Below, piece after piece: positions 45,336 through 53,353 of a DNA stretch of 54,812 nucleotides. Both the position numbers and the translations under genes were made by a program. The DNA lies in the NCBI GenBank assembly GCA_002304445.1, contig NEVA01000022.1:1-54812 (forward strand), in the 5' to 3' direction. Within the stretch, counting starts at the first letter, position 1; every line of letters begins with the position of its first letter. This DNA comes from Opitutia bacterium Tous-C4FEB (lineage in GTDB: Bacteria; Verrucomicrobiota; Verrucomicrobiia; Opitutales; Opitutaceae). The notes under the pieces are model-generated. The model did no database searches. It had not been told where the DNA came from and worked only from the letters and a program-made list of their open reading frames with translations.

Positions 45336-45342
45336 AGCGTTT

Positions 45343-46134
45343 ATGACCAGCGAAACTAGACTAAAACGTCAGAAATTAAACCAACGGCTCGTCTCCGCGC
45401 CGACCGGGGCGGTGCTTACGTCCGCATGGCTCAAGCGCGAGGGTATCTCTAACCGCCTAGCCGACTACTACGCGAGTTCTGGTTGGTTGCACCGCGTCGG
45501 CAACGGAGCATTTACCACGCAGTCCGAGGCTCCCACTTGGCTGGGTGCGGTCTTCGGCCTCCAACAGAAATCGAAGTCAATCCATCCGGGCGGACGCACG
45601 GCCTTGGAACTCGCCGGCCTCGCGCATTTTCTTCCTTTAGGTGACGCCTATCCTATCCATCTCTTTAGCCACACGAGCGACCGGCTTCCCTTATGGTTCA
45701 AGCGCCTGCCTTTGGCCAGTCGCGTGCTGCACGCTAGCACAAACTTCCTTCCGCAGGATCTCGGATTGCGCGAGCACCGCGACGGGGAACTCGTCGTGAG
45801 CGTATCCGCACCGGAGCGCGCCGCGCTGGAGTTCCTCCAACACCTCACGCTCGACGAGGCCGGCTACGAGCACGCGAATCTCGTCTTCGAAGGACTCGGC
45901 ACATTGCGGCCGGACGTAGTGCGCTCGCTCTTGGAGGCGTGCACCTCCGTGAAGGTGAAACGGCTTTTCCTCCACTTGGCGGAAAAGCAGGCCCATCCGT
46001 GGTTCAAGCAGCTCGACGTGTCGAAGGTTTCGCTCGGCAGCGGCAAGCGCATGCTCGTCGCTGGCGGCCGGCTCGATCCCAAATACCTTATAACCGTTCC
46101 GGCAGCAGCGGAAATACCGCCCGACGCTCCATGA
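45343..46134 (+). CDS. AbiEi-family antitoxin
   Basis: A 263-residue type IV antitoxin. The N-terminal winged helix (GAVLTSAWLKREGISNRLAD, then SGWLHRVGNGAFTTQ) binds DNA. The C-terminal domain (GGRTALELAGLAHFLP, then SAPERAALEFLQHLTLDEAG) is the neutralising part in family members. The fold and order match abortive-infection AbiEi. The start is the ATG at 45343, preceded by the repeated operator. It overlaps the AbiEii start by ATGA, as in intact systems, but the toxin is broken. The antitoxin is therefore an orphan repressor, possibly now controlling the genes fused behind it. Confidence 0.9.
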   Translation: MTSETRLKRQKLNQRLVSAPTGAVLTSAWLKREGISNRLADYYASSGWLHRVGNGAFTTQSEAPTWLGAVFGLQQKSKSIHPGGRTALELAGLAHFLPLGDAYPIHLFSHTSDRLPLWFKRLPLASRVLHASTNFLPQDLGLREHRDGELVVSVSAPERAALEFLQHLTLDEAGYEHANLVFEGLGTLRPDVVRSLLEACTSVKVKRLFLHLAEKQAHPWFKQLDVSKVSLGSGKRMLVAGGRLDPKYLITVPAAAEIPPDAP

Positions 46135-46355
46135 AAGAAAGCCCGTTTTTCAAGTAAGCCGACCTGCTCGTGCAGGTCATGCCGTTCGTGAACGCCGAAG
46201 CGTGCTTCGCACTCAAGGGCGGCACCGCGATCAATTTCTTCGTGCGCGATTTTCCCCGCCTATCCGTGGACATCGATCTGGTTTACCTGCCGGTCGAAGA
46301 CCGGCCGACCACGTTGCAGGGAATCGGTACCGCACTTGAGCGCATCGCGGCGATT
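46131..46355 (+). pseudogene. Broken AbiEii nucleotidyltransferase toxin
   Basis: The frame starts at an ATG overlapping the AbiEi stop and reads MKESPFFK, then TAA at 46155-46157 in place of the usual glutamine codon. It continues in the same frame with ADLLVQVMPFVNAEACF, the nucleotidyltransferase motif LKGGTAINFF and the metal site RLSVDIDLVYLP. After about 70 codons the match ends near 46345-46360. The C-terminal three-quarters of the toxin is missing. A nonsense mutation plus a truncation means that no active toxin can be made. Confidence 0.85.
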
Positions 46356-46565
46356 GTCGGGGACTTTCTTGCGGGCAGCGCGCAGGGCGGGGTGGGGGGC
46401 ATCGGCTACATGACGATCTCGTATTTCTCTCAGCTCAAGACGCCCGCCCTCTTCGCGACCGGTCTGGTCGCCTGCGTGATGGGTTTCCTGTTTGTCGGCG
46501 GAGTCAATTGGCTCCACTGGCGCCTGCTGCACTCTTGGCACGACTCGATGGTCAAGAAGGAATGA
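46356..46565 (+). pseudogene. Tail of an ABC transporter permease, fused to the toxin remnant
   Basis: Continuing in the same frame as the broken toxin are IVGDFLAGSAQGGVGGIGYM, TISYFSQLKTPALFATGLV and a last helix ACVMGFLFVGGVNWLHWRLL ending SMVKKE. This is the typical last two helices of SsuC-like ABC permeases (xVGEFL...GLGY...). The front four-fifths and the partner ATPase gene are absent. Its stop overlaps the ATG of the substrate-binding protein, as in an intact operon. Confidence 0.8.
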
Positions 46566-47593
46566 ACACTCTCACTATGAAACGATTCTCCATCGGCGTA
46601 TCCTTCGCGTTTATCCTGATCGGCCTGACCGGGTGCGGCGAAAAGGCGTCGGCCCCCCCCGCGGGCGCCGCGCCGCTCCTGACGAAGATAACGGTGCAGA
46701 CGAATTGGTATGCGCAACCGGAGCACGGCGGATTTTATCAGGCGCTAGTCAAGGGCTACTATCGCGAGGTCGGCCTCGACGTGACGATCAACCAAGGCGG
46801 GCCGAATGCGATCCCGCGCCAGAAAGTCGCGACCGGTGCGGTGGAATTCGGCGTCGGGCGGACCGATGAACTTCTGGTGGCGGCCGGGCAGGGGGTTCCA
46901 CTGGTGGCGCTCGGCGCGCTGATGCAGCGCGATCCTCAGGCGATCTTATTCCACAAAGAAAGTGGCATCCGTAATTTCAAGGACCTCGACGGCCGCGGAC
47001 TCATGGCGGAGCCGGGCGCGGTGTGGCTGAAGATTTTGGAGAAGAAGATGGGCCTGAAAATGTCGACATTGCCGCTGGACTACGGCCTGAGCCGGTTCTT
47101 GGCGGACAAGAAATTCGTGCAGCAGTGCTTTATCACCAACGAGCCTTTCTACGTGCGGCAGCAGGGGGCCGATGCCGGCACGCTGTTGTTGTCAGATGCC
47201 GGCATCAGACCCTACCGGATATGGTATACGAGCCGCTCGTTTCTGACCAAGAATCCGGCGGCGGCGCGGGCGTTTACGGCCGCATCGATCCGCGGTTGGC
47301 GTGACTATATAGAGGGCGACCGGAAGGAAGCCGATGCGCTCATCGGTTCGCTGAATCCGAAAATGGTTCCCGAGTTCATCGCCTACAGCGTGGGTGTGAT
47401 GCGAGAGTTCAAGCTCGTCGAGGGTGATCCCTCGAAAGGGGAGCGGATCGGGCAGATCGATCCGGTGCGTTTCGCGAATGAAATCACCGAGCTCACCGCC
47501 ATCGGCGTGCTGGGCCGACCGGTCAAACTTGCCGACGTCTTGGACGAGACATTTTTGCCGGAGGATGTGCGGGCCGCGGCTGCGCGAAAGTGA
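46562..47593 (+). CDS. Lipoprotein ABC substrate-binding protein, NMT1/SsuA-like
   Basis: A 343-residue lipoprotein with lipobox LTGC near residues 22-25 (ILIGLTGCGEK). The type 2 periplasmic-binding fold is seen as VQTNWYAQPEHGGFYQALVK, GLDVTINQGGPNA and GVGRTDELLVAAGQGVPLVA. It continues with FHKESGIRNFKDLDGR and a hinge around YTSRSFLTKNP. Members bind thiamine-precursor, taurine or sulfonate-like ligands; which one is not visible. The ATG at 46562 overlaps the permease tail stop, and an ATG at 46577 is an alternative. With the permease reduced to a stub, it may no longer serve import. Confidence 0.87.
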   Translation: MNTLTMKRFSIGVSFAFILIGLTGCGEKASAPPAGAAPLLTKITVQTNWYAQPEHGGFYQALVKGYYREVGLDVTINQGGPNAIPRQKVATGAVEFGVGRTDELLVAAGQGVPLVALGALMQRDPQAILFHKESGIRNFKDLDGRGLMAEPGAVWLKILEKKMGLKMSTLPLDYGLSRFLADKKFVQQCFITNEPFYVRQQGADAGTLLLSDAGIRPYRIWYTSRSFLTKNPAAARAFTAASIRGWRDYIEGDRKEADALIGSLNPKMVPEFIAYSVGVMREFKLVEGDPSKGERIGQIDPVRFANEITELTAIGVLGRPVKLADVLDETFLPEDVRAAAARK

Positions 47594-47662
47594 TCGCGCT
47601 CCCGCCGCCAGCCTTCCCTCCCCCTGCGCTCCGCCCACGTCCGGTTCCGTCCCCATCTTCTG

Positions 47663-47959
47663 ATGCACCCTAACAAACGTCTGTTGCTCGGGCCAGGTCC
47701 CAGTTCCGTCCCCCAGCGCGTCCTGCGCGCCCTCGGCGCGCCCACGCTCGGGCACATGGACCCGCAGTACCTCCAGATCGTGGATCACGGCTGCGCCCGG
47801 TTGCGCGAGGTTTTCCGTACCGTGAATCCGCTGACTATCCCCGTGAGTGGAAAGTGGATGGCCGGCCACGCGCGGCGCATCGGGCTGATGGGCCACGGCG
47901 CGACCGTGCGGAGCGTCGATCTTGTCCTGACCGCGCTTGTAGCGATCCTGCGCCGGTAA
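47663..47959 (+). pseudogene. Internally deleted alanine-glyoxylate-type aminotransferase
   Basis: Ninety-eight codons. Residues 6-62 are the N-terminal part of AGXT/serine-pyruvate aminotransferases (LLLGPGPSSVPQRVL, TLGHMDPQYLQI, LTIPVSG). Residues 66-97 are the C-terminal end (RRIGLMGHGATVRSVDLVL). Complete enzymes have 360-400 residues, so about 270 are missing, including the pyridoxal-phosphate lysine. The junction is in frame around KWMAGHA. The gene cannot be active. Flanking genes are intact and in operon order, so a functional copy once stood here. Confidence 0.8.
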
Positions 47960-47979
47960 TCATCGCCGTCACTCCTAGC

Positions 47980-48411
47980 ATGCCCCGCTATCCTGTAATG
48001 AAAGAGAGTGATCTACCGCCCGGCGCGCGCAAACTCGTGCACGTGGCGGGGGTGGAAATCGGCCTTTTCAATGTGGCCGGTAAGGTCCACGCCTACCGCA
48101 ACGTCTGCCCGCATGGCGGCGCGCCCGTTTGCCTGGGCAAAATCACCGGCACGACCTTGCCCTCGCGGGTGTACGAGTACGATTACGGACTCGACGGTTG
48201 CATCCTGCGCTGCCCTTGGCACGGCTGGGAGTTTGATCTCCGCACGGGCGAGCACCTCGTGGATCCCACCACGAGGCTGAAAAAAATTCCCGTCGAGTCC
48301 GGCGGAGACGCGGCGGCCAGCCTAGAAAACCTGGAGCGTTTCCCGGTCGAGTCAGAGGGCGGGTCGCTCTGCGTCGTGCTGCCCGGCGGCAAGGCTGGCG
48401 GGCCATCCTGA
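47980..48411 (+). CDS. Rieske [2Fe-2S] ferredoxin-like protein
   Basis: A 143-residue soluble Rieske protein. The cluster ligands are C43 and H45 (CPHGGAPVC) and C78 and H81 (CPWHGWEF). A 30-residue insertion (LPSRVYEYDYGLDGC) between them is longer than usual. There is no membrane anchor or catalytic iron domain, so it is an electron-transfer partner for an oxygenase or another redox enzyme. It is 20 bases after the aminotransferase remnant and 12 before the amidohydrolase gene, in one operon. The ATG at 47980 is the nearest start to the domain. Confidence 0.88.
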   Translation: MPRYPVMKESDLPPGARKLVHVAGVEIGLFNVAGKVHAYRNVCPHGGAPVCLGKITGTTLPSRVYEYDYGLDGCILRCPWHGWEFDLRTGEHLVDPTTRLKKIPVESGGDAAASLENLERFPVESEGGSLCVVLPGGKAGGPS

Positions 48412-48423
48412 GGCTTACCCTTT

Positions 48424-49524
48424 ATGCTGGAAAACACCCCTGCGATCACTGCCCGACCCGGCCTCATCGACACCGACGTGCACAACGCGTTCGCGAACGT
48501 GCGCGAGGAACTCAGGCCCTACTTGTCACGCGCGTGGCAAGCCTACGCGGATTACCACGGCATCCTGATGCCCGGGACCGGCTACAACTCCTCGGTCGGG
48601 GTGCAGCGCGAGGATGCCCGCACCCCGTCGGGTGCGATGGCCGGCAGCGATCCTGATTTCATGATCACGGATCACCTCGATCGTTTCGGCATCGACTTCG
48701 CGATCCTGACGGGGTCGCACGTGCTGGGGATTTCCGTGCACACGGATCCCGACTGGGGGAACGCGGTTGCTACTGCCTACAATCGGAACCTCGCCGAACG
48801 CTGGCTCGGGCGATCGCACAGGTTCCGCGGCTCCATCGTCGTGAACCACTCGGATCCCGAGGCCGCCGCGCGCGAGATCCGTCGCTGCGCACCCGACAAG
48901 CGTTTCGTCCAGGTGCTGATGGCGAGCGGTTCGTCCCGGCTGTTCGGACAGCGCTTCTTCCATCCCATCTTCGAGGCCGCGGCCGAGTTCAACCTGCCGG
49001 TGGCCGTGCATCCCGGGACTGAGGGCGCCGGCACCGCCGGGGCGCCCACGCCCGCGGGTCGCCCCACCCGGTACTTCGAGTGGCACAACATCGTCCCCCT
49101 GAATTTCATGGGGCACATCAACTCCCTTGTGTGCGAAGGCGCTTTCGAGAAGTTTCCCCAACTGAGGTTCGTCGCCATAGAGGGCGGCCTTGCTTGGCTG
49201 CCCCAGCTGATGTGGCGAATGGACAAGAACTACAAGGCGCTGCGTTCAGAGGTTCCCTGGCTACGCAAGCTCCCGAGCCAGTACATTCGCGATCATGTCT
49301 TTGTCACGACGCAGCCCGTCGAGGAGCCCGAGAAGTCCCCCCACTTCTTGCAGATCCTCGAGATGATCAACGCGCCGGGCAACGTCATGTACTCGAGCGA
49401 TTACCCGCATTGGGACTTCGATAATCCCCGGATGACCCTGCAGTTTCTCCCGAAGGAGTGGAAACAACGCATATTCCACGATAACGCCGCCGCGCTCTAC
49501 GGGTTGGCCGCCCGTCCGGCGTGA
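48424..49524 (+). CDS. Amidohydrolase (metal-dependent TIM-barrel) family protein
   Basis: A 366-residue cytoplasmic hydrolase or decarboxylase of the amidohydrolase 2 family. The first metal site is D18-x-H20 (LIDTDVHNAF), then LPVAVHPGTEG, LNFMGHINSLVCEGAFEKFP, RFVAIEGGLAWLP and the final acid in MYSSDYPHWDFDNP. This order matches ACMSD-like and dihydroxybenzoate decarboxylase-like members, which act on aromatic or amide substrates. The pairing with a Rieske protein and an uptake lipoprotein points to catabolism of a small aromatic or nitrogenous compound. The substrate is unknown. Confidence 0.9.
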   Translation: MLENTPAITARPGLIDTDVHNAFANVREELRPYLSRAWQAYADYHGILMPGTGYNSSVGVQREDARTPSGAMAGSDPDFMITDHLDRFGIDFAILTGSHVLGISVHTDPDWGNAVATAYNRNLAERWLGRSHRFRGSIVVNHSDPEAAAREIRRCAPDKRFVQVLMASGSSRLFGQRFFHPIFEAAAEFNLPVAVHPGTEGAGTAGAPTPAGRPTRYFEWHNIVPLNFMGHINSLVCEGAFEKFPQLRFVAIEGGLAWLPQLMWRMDKNYKALRSEVPWLRKLPSQYIRDHVFVTTQPVEEPEKSPHFLQILEMINAPGNVMYSSDYPHWDFDNPRMTLQFLPKEWKQRIFHDNAAALYGLAARPA

Positions 49525-49565
49525 TGGCTCTCTTTTTCACCACCCTAGTCGTTGCACGAATCCCC

Positions 49566-50153
49566 ATGAAGACCCTAGGCCCTCTCCTGCCGCCCTCACT
49601 GCATACCGGCCTCGTGGCCTTGCTCCTCCTGTCCGTGTCGCCCGCGATCCCCGCGTCCAGCGGTGCAGCGCCCGCGGCGGGTACTGCGCCGGTCGCCGCC
49701 GGTGGCACGATTCGCATCATCGCCGGCCAGTCGGCGCCGTTGACGGATGAGAAGGGGGGGAAATGGCTCCCCTCTCGCGATTTCCTCGATGGGGACACGA
49801 TGGATCGCCCCGAGCTCTTGATCGCGAACACCGAAATCCCATCCGTTTACCGCTCGGAGCGGTTTGGCATGACCCGTTTTGTGCAGCGGATTCCGAACGG
49901 GAACTACCTAGTGAAGCTGCACTTCGCGGTCACCTACGAGGCGATCGACGGACCCCGCCAATGTGTATTTAGTTTTGATGTCGAGGGGCGCGCCTTCAAG
50001 GACTTCGATCTCTTCGTGCGGGCCGGCGGGGCTCTCAAAGCTTACGTTGAGTCAATTCCGGTGGCGATCAGGGATGGCGATCTCGAAATCAAGTTCACGG
50101 GTCTGGCCGGAAATCCCACCATCAGCGCCATCGAGATTATCCCCCAACCTTGA
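49566..50153 (+). CDS. Secreted malectin-domain protein
   Basis: A 195-residue exported protein. After a signal peptide (LVALLLLSVSPAIPA) and an alanine-rich linker comes one malectin-like carbohydrate-binding domain: IRIIAGQSAPLTDEKGGKW, SVYRSERFGMTRFVQRIP, NGNYLVKLHFAVTYEAI, FSFDVEGRAF and IKFTGLAGNPTISAIEII. Malectin domains bind oligosaccharides such as diglucose. The start is the ATG at 49566. The cytochrome gene begins four bases after its stop, so both are co-translated. It is an unusual partner for an aromatic-type operon and may mark a change of function. Confidence 0.85.
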   Translation: MKTLGPLLPPSLHTGLVALLLLSVSPAIPASSGAAPAAGTAPVAAGGTIRIIAGQSAPLTDEKGGKWLPSRDFLDGDTMDRPELLIANTEIPSVYRSERFGMTRFVQRIPNGNYLVKLHFAVTYEAIDGPRQCVFSFDVEGRAFKDFDLFVRAGGALKAYVESIPVAIRDGDLEIKFTGLAGNPTISAIEIIPQP

Positions 50154-50157
50154 AGCC

Positions 50158-51189
50158 ATGACCGCTTGGTTCCGAGAAGTGGGTGCAGCCGGGCGACTGG
50201 ACCGATTGATGTTCCCCGTCCGCCTGCTTTCCGGGCCCGGCGCCCTCGCGCGTCGGATCGCCTCACGCTGGTCACGGCGCCGGCGCGGCGCAGACTCGCG
50301 GGTCGCTCCGGCCGGACCCTCCGAGAATTGGCGCGTCCGGACCCTGGCGCTGGTCCTGCTGCTACCGTCCTTCGGTCTGGGAGCGAAGGCGGCGGAGCTG
50401 CCCCTCCATGCCGATCGCGCCTCGAACTTGGATCTCGCCCTCACGGGCCTGCTCGCGGGAACCGAGCCGGGAGCCAAGCGCTACGCGCGCTGGGCGGACG
50501 TCGCGCGGCTGCCGCGGACCAAACTCCGTGTGAACGGGGAATTCGTCCCCGGGGAGCAGGAGGTCACGGTCGTCTTCCTGTCCGACCTATGGGCGGCGCT
50601 GCCCGTGCGGGAGGGAGCCGACGCGCTGCTGGCGACGTCCTCCGATGGCTACGCCGCGGTCTACGGGACTTCGTTCATCCGCGACTACCGGCCGTTCCTC
50701 GTCCTGGAAATCAACGGGCAGGGTCCGGAAAAGTGGCCTCCGGCGGGACTGCGGTTCAATCCCGGACCTTACGTGATCAGTGTGGCCGCCTCGGTGGTCC
50801 CCGCGGTGGCGAAGCTGAGCGACGCGGGGCACAAGCGGCCGTGGGGCGTGACGACCATCGAGATCGCCCGCCTCGAGGGCCGTTTCGACGCCTTCTTTAG
50901 CGGCCCGTGGGCCGGGGCCGACGCGGCGGTGCGTCAGGGGCGCGAGCTCTGGATTCACTCCTGCTCCAGTTGCCACCGCGGCCCGGGCGAGGTGTTCGGC
51001 GGGACGAAGGGTAATCGCCCCTTTGCGTTGCTGGCCGCGCAGGCCCGCCACACGCCGGACTATTTCCGGCGGTACATCACAGCCCCCAAGGAACTCGTGC
51101 CGACCGCCAGGATGGAGGCGCATCCGCATTACACGGAGGCGCAGCTTGATGCCTTGACGGCGTTCGTCGCCCTTGGGGTGGCGCCGTAG
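50158..51189 (+). CDS. Mono-heme cytochrome c protein
   Basis: A 343-residue protein. A basic cytoplasmic N-terminus of about 58 residues precedes one hydrophobic stretch (RTLALVLLLPSFGLGAKA), which acts as signal or anchor. Residues 80-250 form an uncharacterised beta-rich domain (TKLRVNGEFVPG, TSFIRDYRPFLVLEI). The C-terminal domain is cytochrome c with CSSCH (C269, H273) and TARMEAHPHY, whose methionine is a possible axial ligand. It probably accepts electrons in the periplasm. The start is the ATG at 50158, four bases after the malectin stop. The long cytoplasmic leader is odd, but no later start fits. Confidence 0.85.
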   Translation: MTAWFREVGAAGRLDRLMFPVRLLSGPGALARRIASRWSRRRRGADSRVAPAGPSENWRVRTLALVLLLPSFGLGAKAAELPLHADRASNLDLALTGLLAGTEPGAKRYARWADVARLPRTKLRVNGEFVPGEQEVTVVFLSDLWAALPVREGADALLATSSDGYAAVYGTSFIRDYRPFLVLEINGQGPEKWPPAGLRFNPGPYVISVAASVVPAVAKLSDAGHKRPWGVTTIEIARLEGRFDAFFSGPWAGADAAVRQGRELWIHSCSSCHRGPGEVFGGTKGNRPFALLAAQARHTPDYFRRYITAPKELVPTARMEAHPHYTEAQLDALTAFVALGVAP

Positions 51190-51557
51190 GGATCTTTCTC
51201 GTACTGACCCGGTCCGGGTCGGCGGGCGGGGCAAAGTTTGCGAAAGTCCAGCGACAACCGCTGACCCCAAAATTCGCAGTCGAAAGTCGGGAAAAAGCGA
51301 ACGACGTCTGACTGCCCCCCTCAGCGGCTTGCCCGTATCGTGCCGCTTGTTCATCCACGATTAGCCTGAGGAAACTGAGGTCGAATTCACCGCCGAGATC
51401 GCGGCCGTTTCGTCTTTTGAACCCGACCCACGGAACGGCGCGACACAAGGTCGGGCCCTTGTTGCTACAAAGATGTCTCCAGCAGGGTGGAAAGGCCGCG
51501 GGTCGCCATCCCCGTCACCCCCTGCGACCAAAGCGGTGAACCGCTGCCCAAAAAATC
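51190..51557. other. Intergenic space with repeat debris
   Basis: No gene is seen. A hairpin GACCCG/CGGGTC lies at 51207-51221 shortly after the cytochrome stop and may end the operon. The segment around 51422-51470 shares CCCGACCCAC and GAACGGC with 52441-52464. It also shares AAGGTCGGGCCCT and CTACAAAGATG with the repeat at 54105-54233, so it is a worn piece of the same repeat family. Confidence 0.4.
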
Positions 51558-52169
51558 CTAGCGATCGGGGCGCGAGATCGTGAAACGCTCGGTGGTGCGG
51601 GTGTAGTCTTCACGGCCGAGGCGGCCGACGAGGTCGAGTTTGGCGGCGTCGGGGAGGCCGTCGGCGGCGAGCACGGAATCGGCGACGTGCATACCGAGGA
51701 TGCGGCCGAAGACGACATTGGCGGCGCCGGGACCCTCGCCGATGCGGACGATGCTGTGAAGTGCGCACTCGAAGGCGGCGGGGGCGAGGGCGACGCGCGG
51801 CGGGCGCACAAAGGTGCTCGGAGCAGCGGCAATGTTAAACGCCTCGAATTCGCTTTCGCCGTGGGGCAACAGGGCCGCGCAGGCGTTCATGGGCTCGGCG
51901 AGGGCGAAGGGCACGACGCTGACGACGAATTCACGGTTGGCCTCGATGTTGCGCAGAGTGTCCTTGGGCTCGCCGGCGCGGTTGTTGACGGGGACGAACA
52001 TGAGCGTGGGCGGATTGGCGGTGATGCCTTGAAAAAAGGAGAACGGCGCGAGGTTGGTTTTCCCCTCGGCGGAGAGCGTCGAGACCCAAGCGATGGGTCG
52101 CGGGAGAATGGTGTTTGTCATCCATTCGTAGGCGGTGCGTGGCGGTAGTTTGGAGAAATCGAGGTGCAT
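51558..52169 (-). CDS. Flavin reductase-like FMN-binding protein
   Basis: A 203-residue cytoplasmic split-barrel flavoprotein. Landmarks are RPIAWVSTLSAEGKTNLAPF, SFFQGITANPPTLMFVPV, KDTLRNIEANREFVVSVVP and VVFGRILGMHVADSVL. These make up the FMN pocket of the flavin reductase family. It probably supplies reduced flavin or reduces another substrate; no partner monooxygenase is adjacent. The start is the ATG at 52169. The gene stands alone between repeat-rich spacers and looks like core genome. Confidence 0.92.
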   Translation of the reverse strand: MHLDFSKLPPRTAYEWMTNTILPRPIAWVSTLSAEGKTNLAPFSFFQGITANPPTLMFVPVNNRAGEPKDTLRNIEANREFVVSVVPFALAEPMNACAALLPHGESEFEAFNIAAAPSTFVRPPRVALAPAAFECALHSIVRIGEGPGAANVVFGRILGMHVADSVLAADGLPDAAKLDLVGRLGREDYTRTTERFTISRPDR

Positions 52170-52341
52170 GGCGGGACGATGGACCGGGCGGCAGAAAACG
52201 CCAAGCGCCGCGAGAGAATCTGCGGTGGCTTTCGCCCTAAAAACGGCCGTTGAACCACGAATAGACCCGAATTAACCCGGATGCCGAACCGATGGGAGCA
52301 GCGAACGATTTTCATCATGAGGTTCACTCAGGTTGCCGTGC

Positions 52342-52415
52342 GTAGGAGCCCGCTTGCGGGCGATTTGAGGCTGAGATGTTCACCTCCGTCATATCGCCCG
52401 CGAGCGGGCTCCTAC
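52342..52415. repeat. REP-like inverted repeat, copy A
   Basis: Two 23-base arms (52342-52364 and 52393-52415) are inverted copies with a single mismatch. The left arm starts GTAGGAGCCCGCTTGCGGGC. The 28-base centre is unique. A related element with the same GGAGC and GCTTGC core stands at 54288-54341. Both are intergenic. Confidence 0.75.
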
Positions 52416-52509
52416 CCCGGAGGCCGATCCCTCTTTGGGGCCCGACCCACAGAACGGCCCGACCCGAGATCGAGCCTTTTGGGCCGGCGCGAGCACGCCG
52501 CGGAGCCGT

Positions 52510-53016
52510 TCAGCGAAGTTTGTCGGAGGCGAGGGCCGGGCCGGTCTTGAGCCACGCGACGTGGAAGGCGAAGGCGGTGATCGCAAAGCAGGCGATGAGG
52601 TGGCCGGTGACGAGGCGCACTTGCACGGCTTGGGCGCGGCGGAATTCGGCGGGCGTGAGCTCGCGGATAATTTTTCCCTTGGCGGCGAGGACGAGGCGGT
52701 TCTCCGGGGCGCGCTCGGGGTTGCCGCCGTCGAGGAGATTGAGGCAGATGAAAAAATTGGCGCAGGCGTAGAGAAACAGCGCCACGGTGCCGATCTTCAG
52801 GCCGGGGGGAATGTCGGCAAAGATTTCGGAGAGAAAATTTTTGCGCGGGATGCGGCGGAAGCGCCACACGGCGAGGGGTACGAGGATAAAGAGGAGCGGG
52901 ACGAAAAAGAGGATCGGGTAAAACGCGACGCCGACGAAGGTGAGGACATGCGCGGCAGCGCAGGCGGCGGTGGCGAGGAGCGAGATGAGCAGCGGGAGGC
53001 GGAGGGCGGCGGGCAT
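52510..53016 (-). CDS. Integral membrane protein of unknown function
   Basis: A 168-residue protein with about four membrane helices: LPLLISLLATAACAAAHVL, ILFFVPLLFILVPLAVW, IGTVALFLYACANFFICLNL and GHLIACFAITAFAFHVAW. The loop between helices 2 and 3 is basic (RFRRIPRKNF). I do not recognise a family. The start is the ATG at 53016. It has no operon partner. A partial copy of its start region (about 35 bases around the ATG) is repeated at 53166-53200, probably by local duplication. Confidence 0.65.
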   Translation of the reverse strand: MPAALRLPLLISLLATAACAAAHVLTFVGVAFYPILFFVPLLFILVPLAVWRFRRIPRKNFLSEIFADIPPGLKIGTVALFLYACANFFICLNLLDGGNPERAPENRLVLAAKGKIIRELTPAEFRRAQAVQVRLVTGHLIACFAITAFAFHVAWLKTGPALASDKLR

Positions 53017-53131
53017 GAGGGGAGGAGGAGCGGAGCGGAGAGTCGAGGATTCGGAGGCTTAAGAGGAGGCCCACGGAACACACGGAAGACACGGAAAATG
53101 GTCGGACCGGAAATGAAGGAGAGCCCGGAGA

Positions 53132-53156
53132 GTTTGTCATCTATTGGATGACAAAC
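53132..53156. promoter_or_regulatory. Perfect 10-bp stem-loop
   Basis: GTTTGTCATC and GATGACAAAC form a perfect 10-bp stem around the loop TATTG. There is no T run, so it is not a standard terminator. It lies about 115 bases upstream of the membrane-protein ATG, and an operator is possible. Confidence 0.45.
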
Positions 53157-53210
53157 GGGAGCGCGGGCGGAGGGCGGCAGGCATGAGAGGCAGGGAAGGG
53201 AGGAGCCGGG

Positions 53211-53310
53211 GAATCTTTCTCCTTTCTCTCACTTTTGCTCGTGCTCCCTCAGCGCAGGTTGGGGCCAGCCGGACGGGAGAAAGATCAAGAGAAAGAAGAA
53301 AGAGAAAGAG
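53211..53310. repeat. Dispersed pyrimidine/purine inverted repeat element, copy 2
   Basis: It begins GAATCTTTCTCCTTTCTCTC and ends with GAGAAAGATCAAGAGAAAGA plus further purines. The ends and the central CGGGAG match the copy at 4779-4868 in opposite orientation. It lies just downstream of the end of the VapC-like gene. Confidence 0.6.
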
Positions 53311-53353
53311 TTAGCGGGTGAGGTCGTAGAGGGCGGGGGAGAGCCGAAGGGGT

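Larger units (their letters stand above)
53017..53353. other. Intergenic space with stem-loop and repeat element
   Basis: No gene is seen. It contains a short direct repeat of ACACGGAA type near 53077-53098, a perfect stem-loop at 53132-53156 and the pyrimidine/purine element at 53211-53310. Confidence 0.5.
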
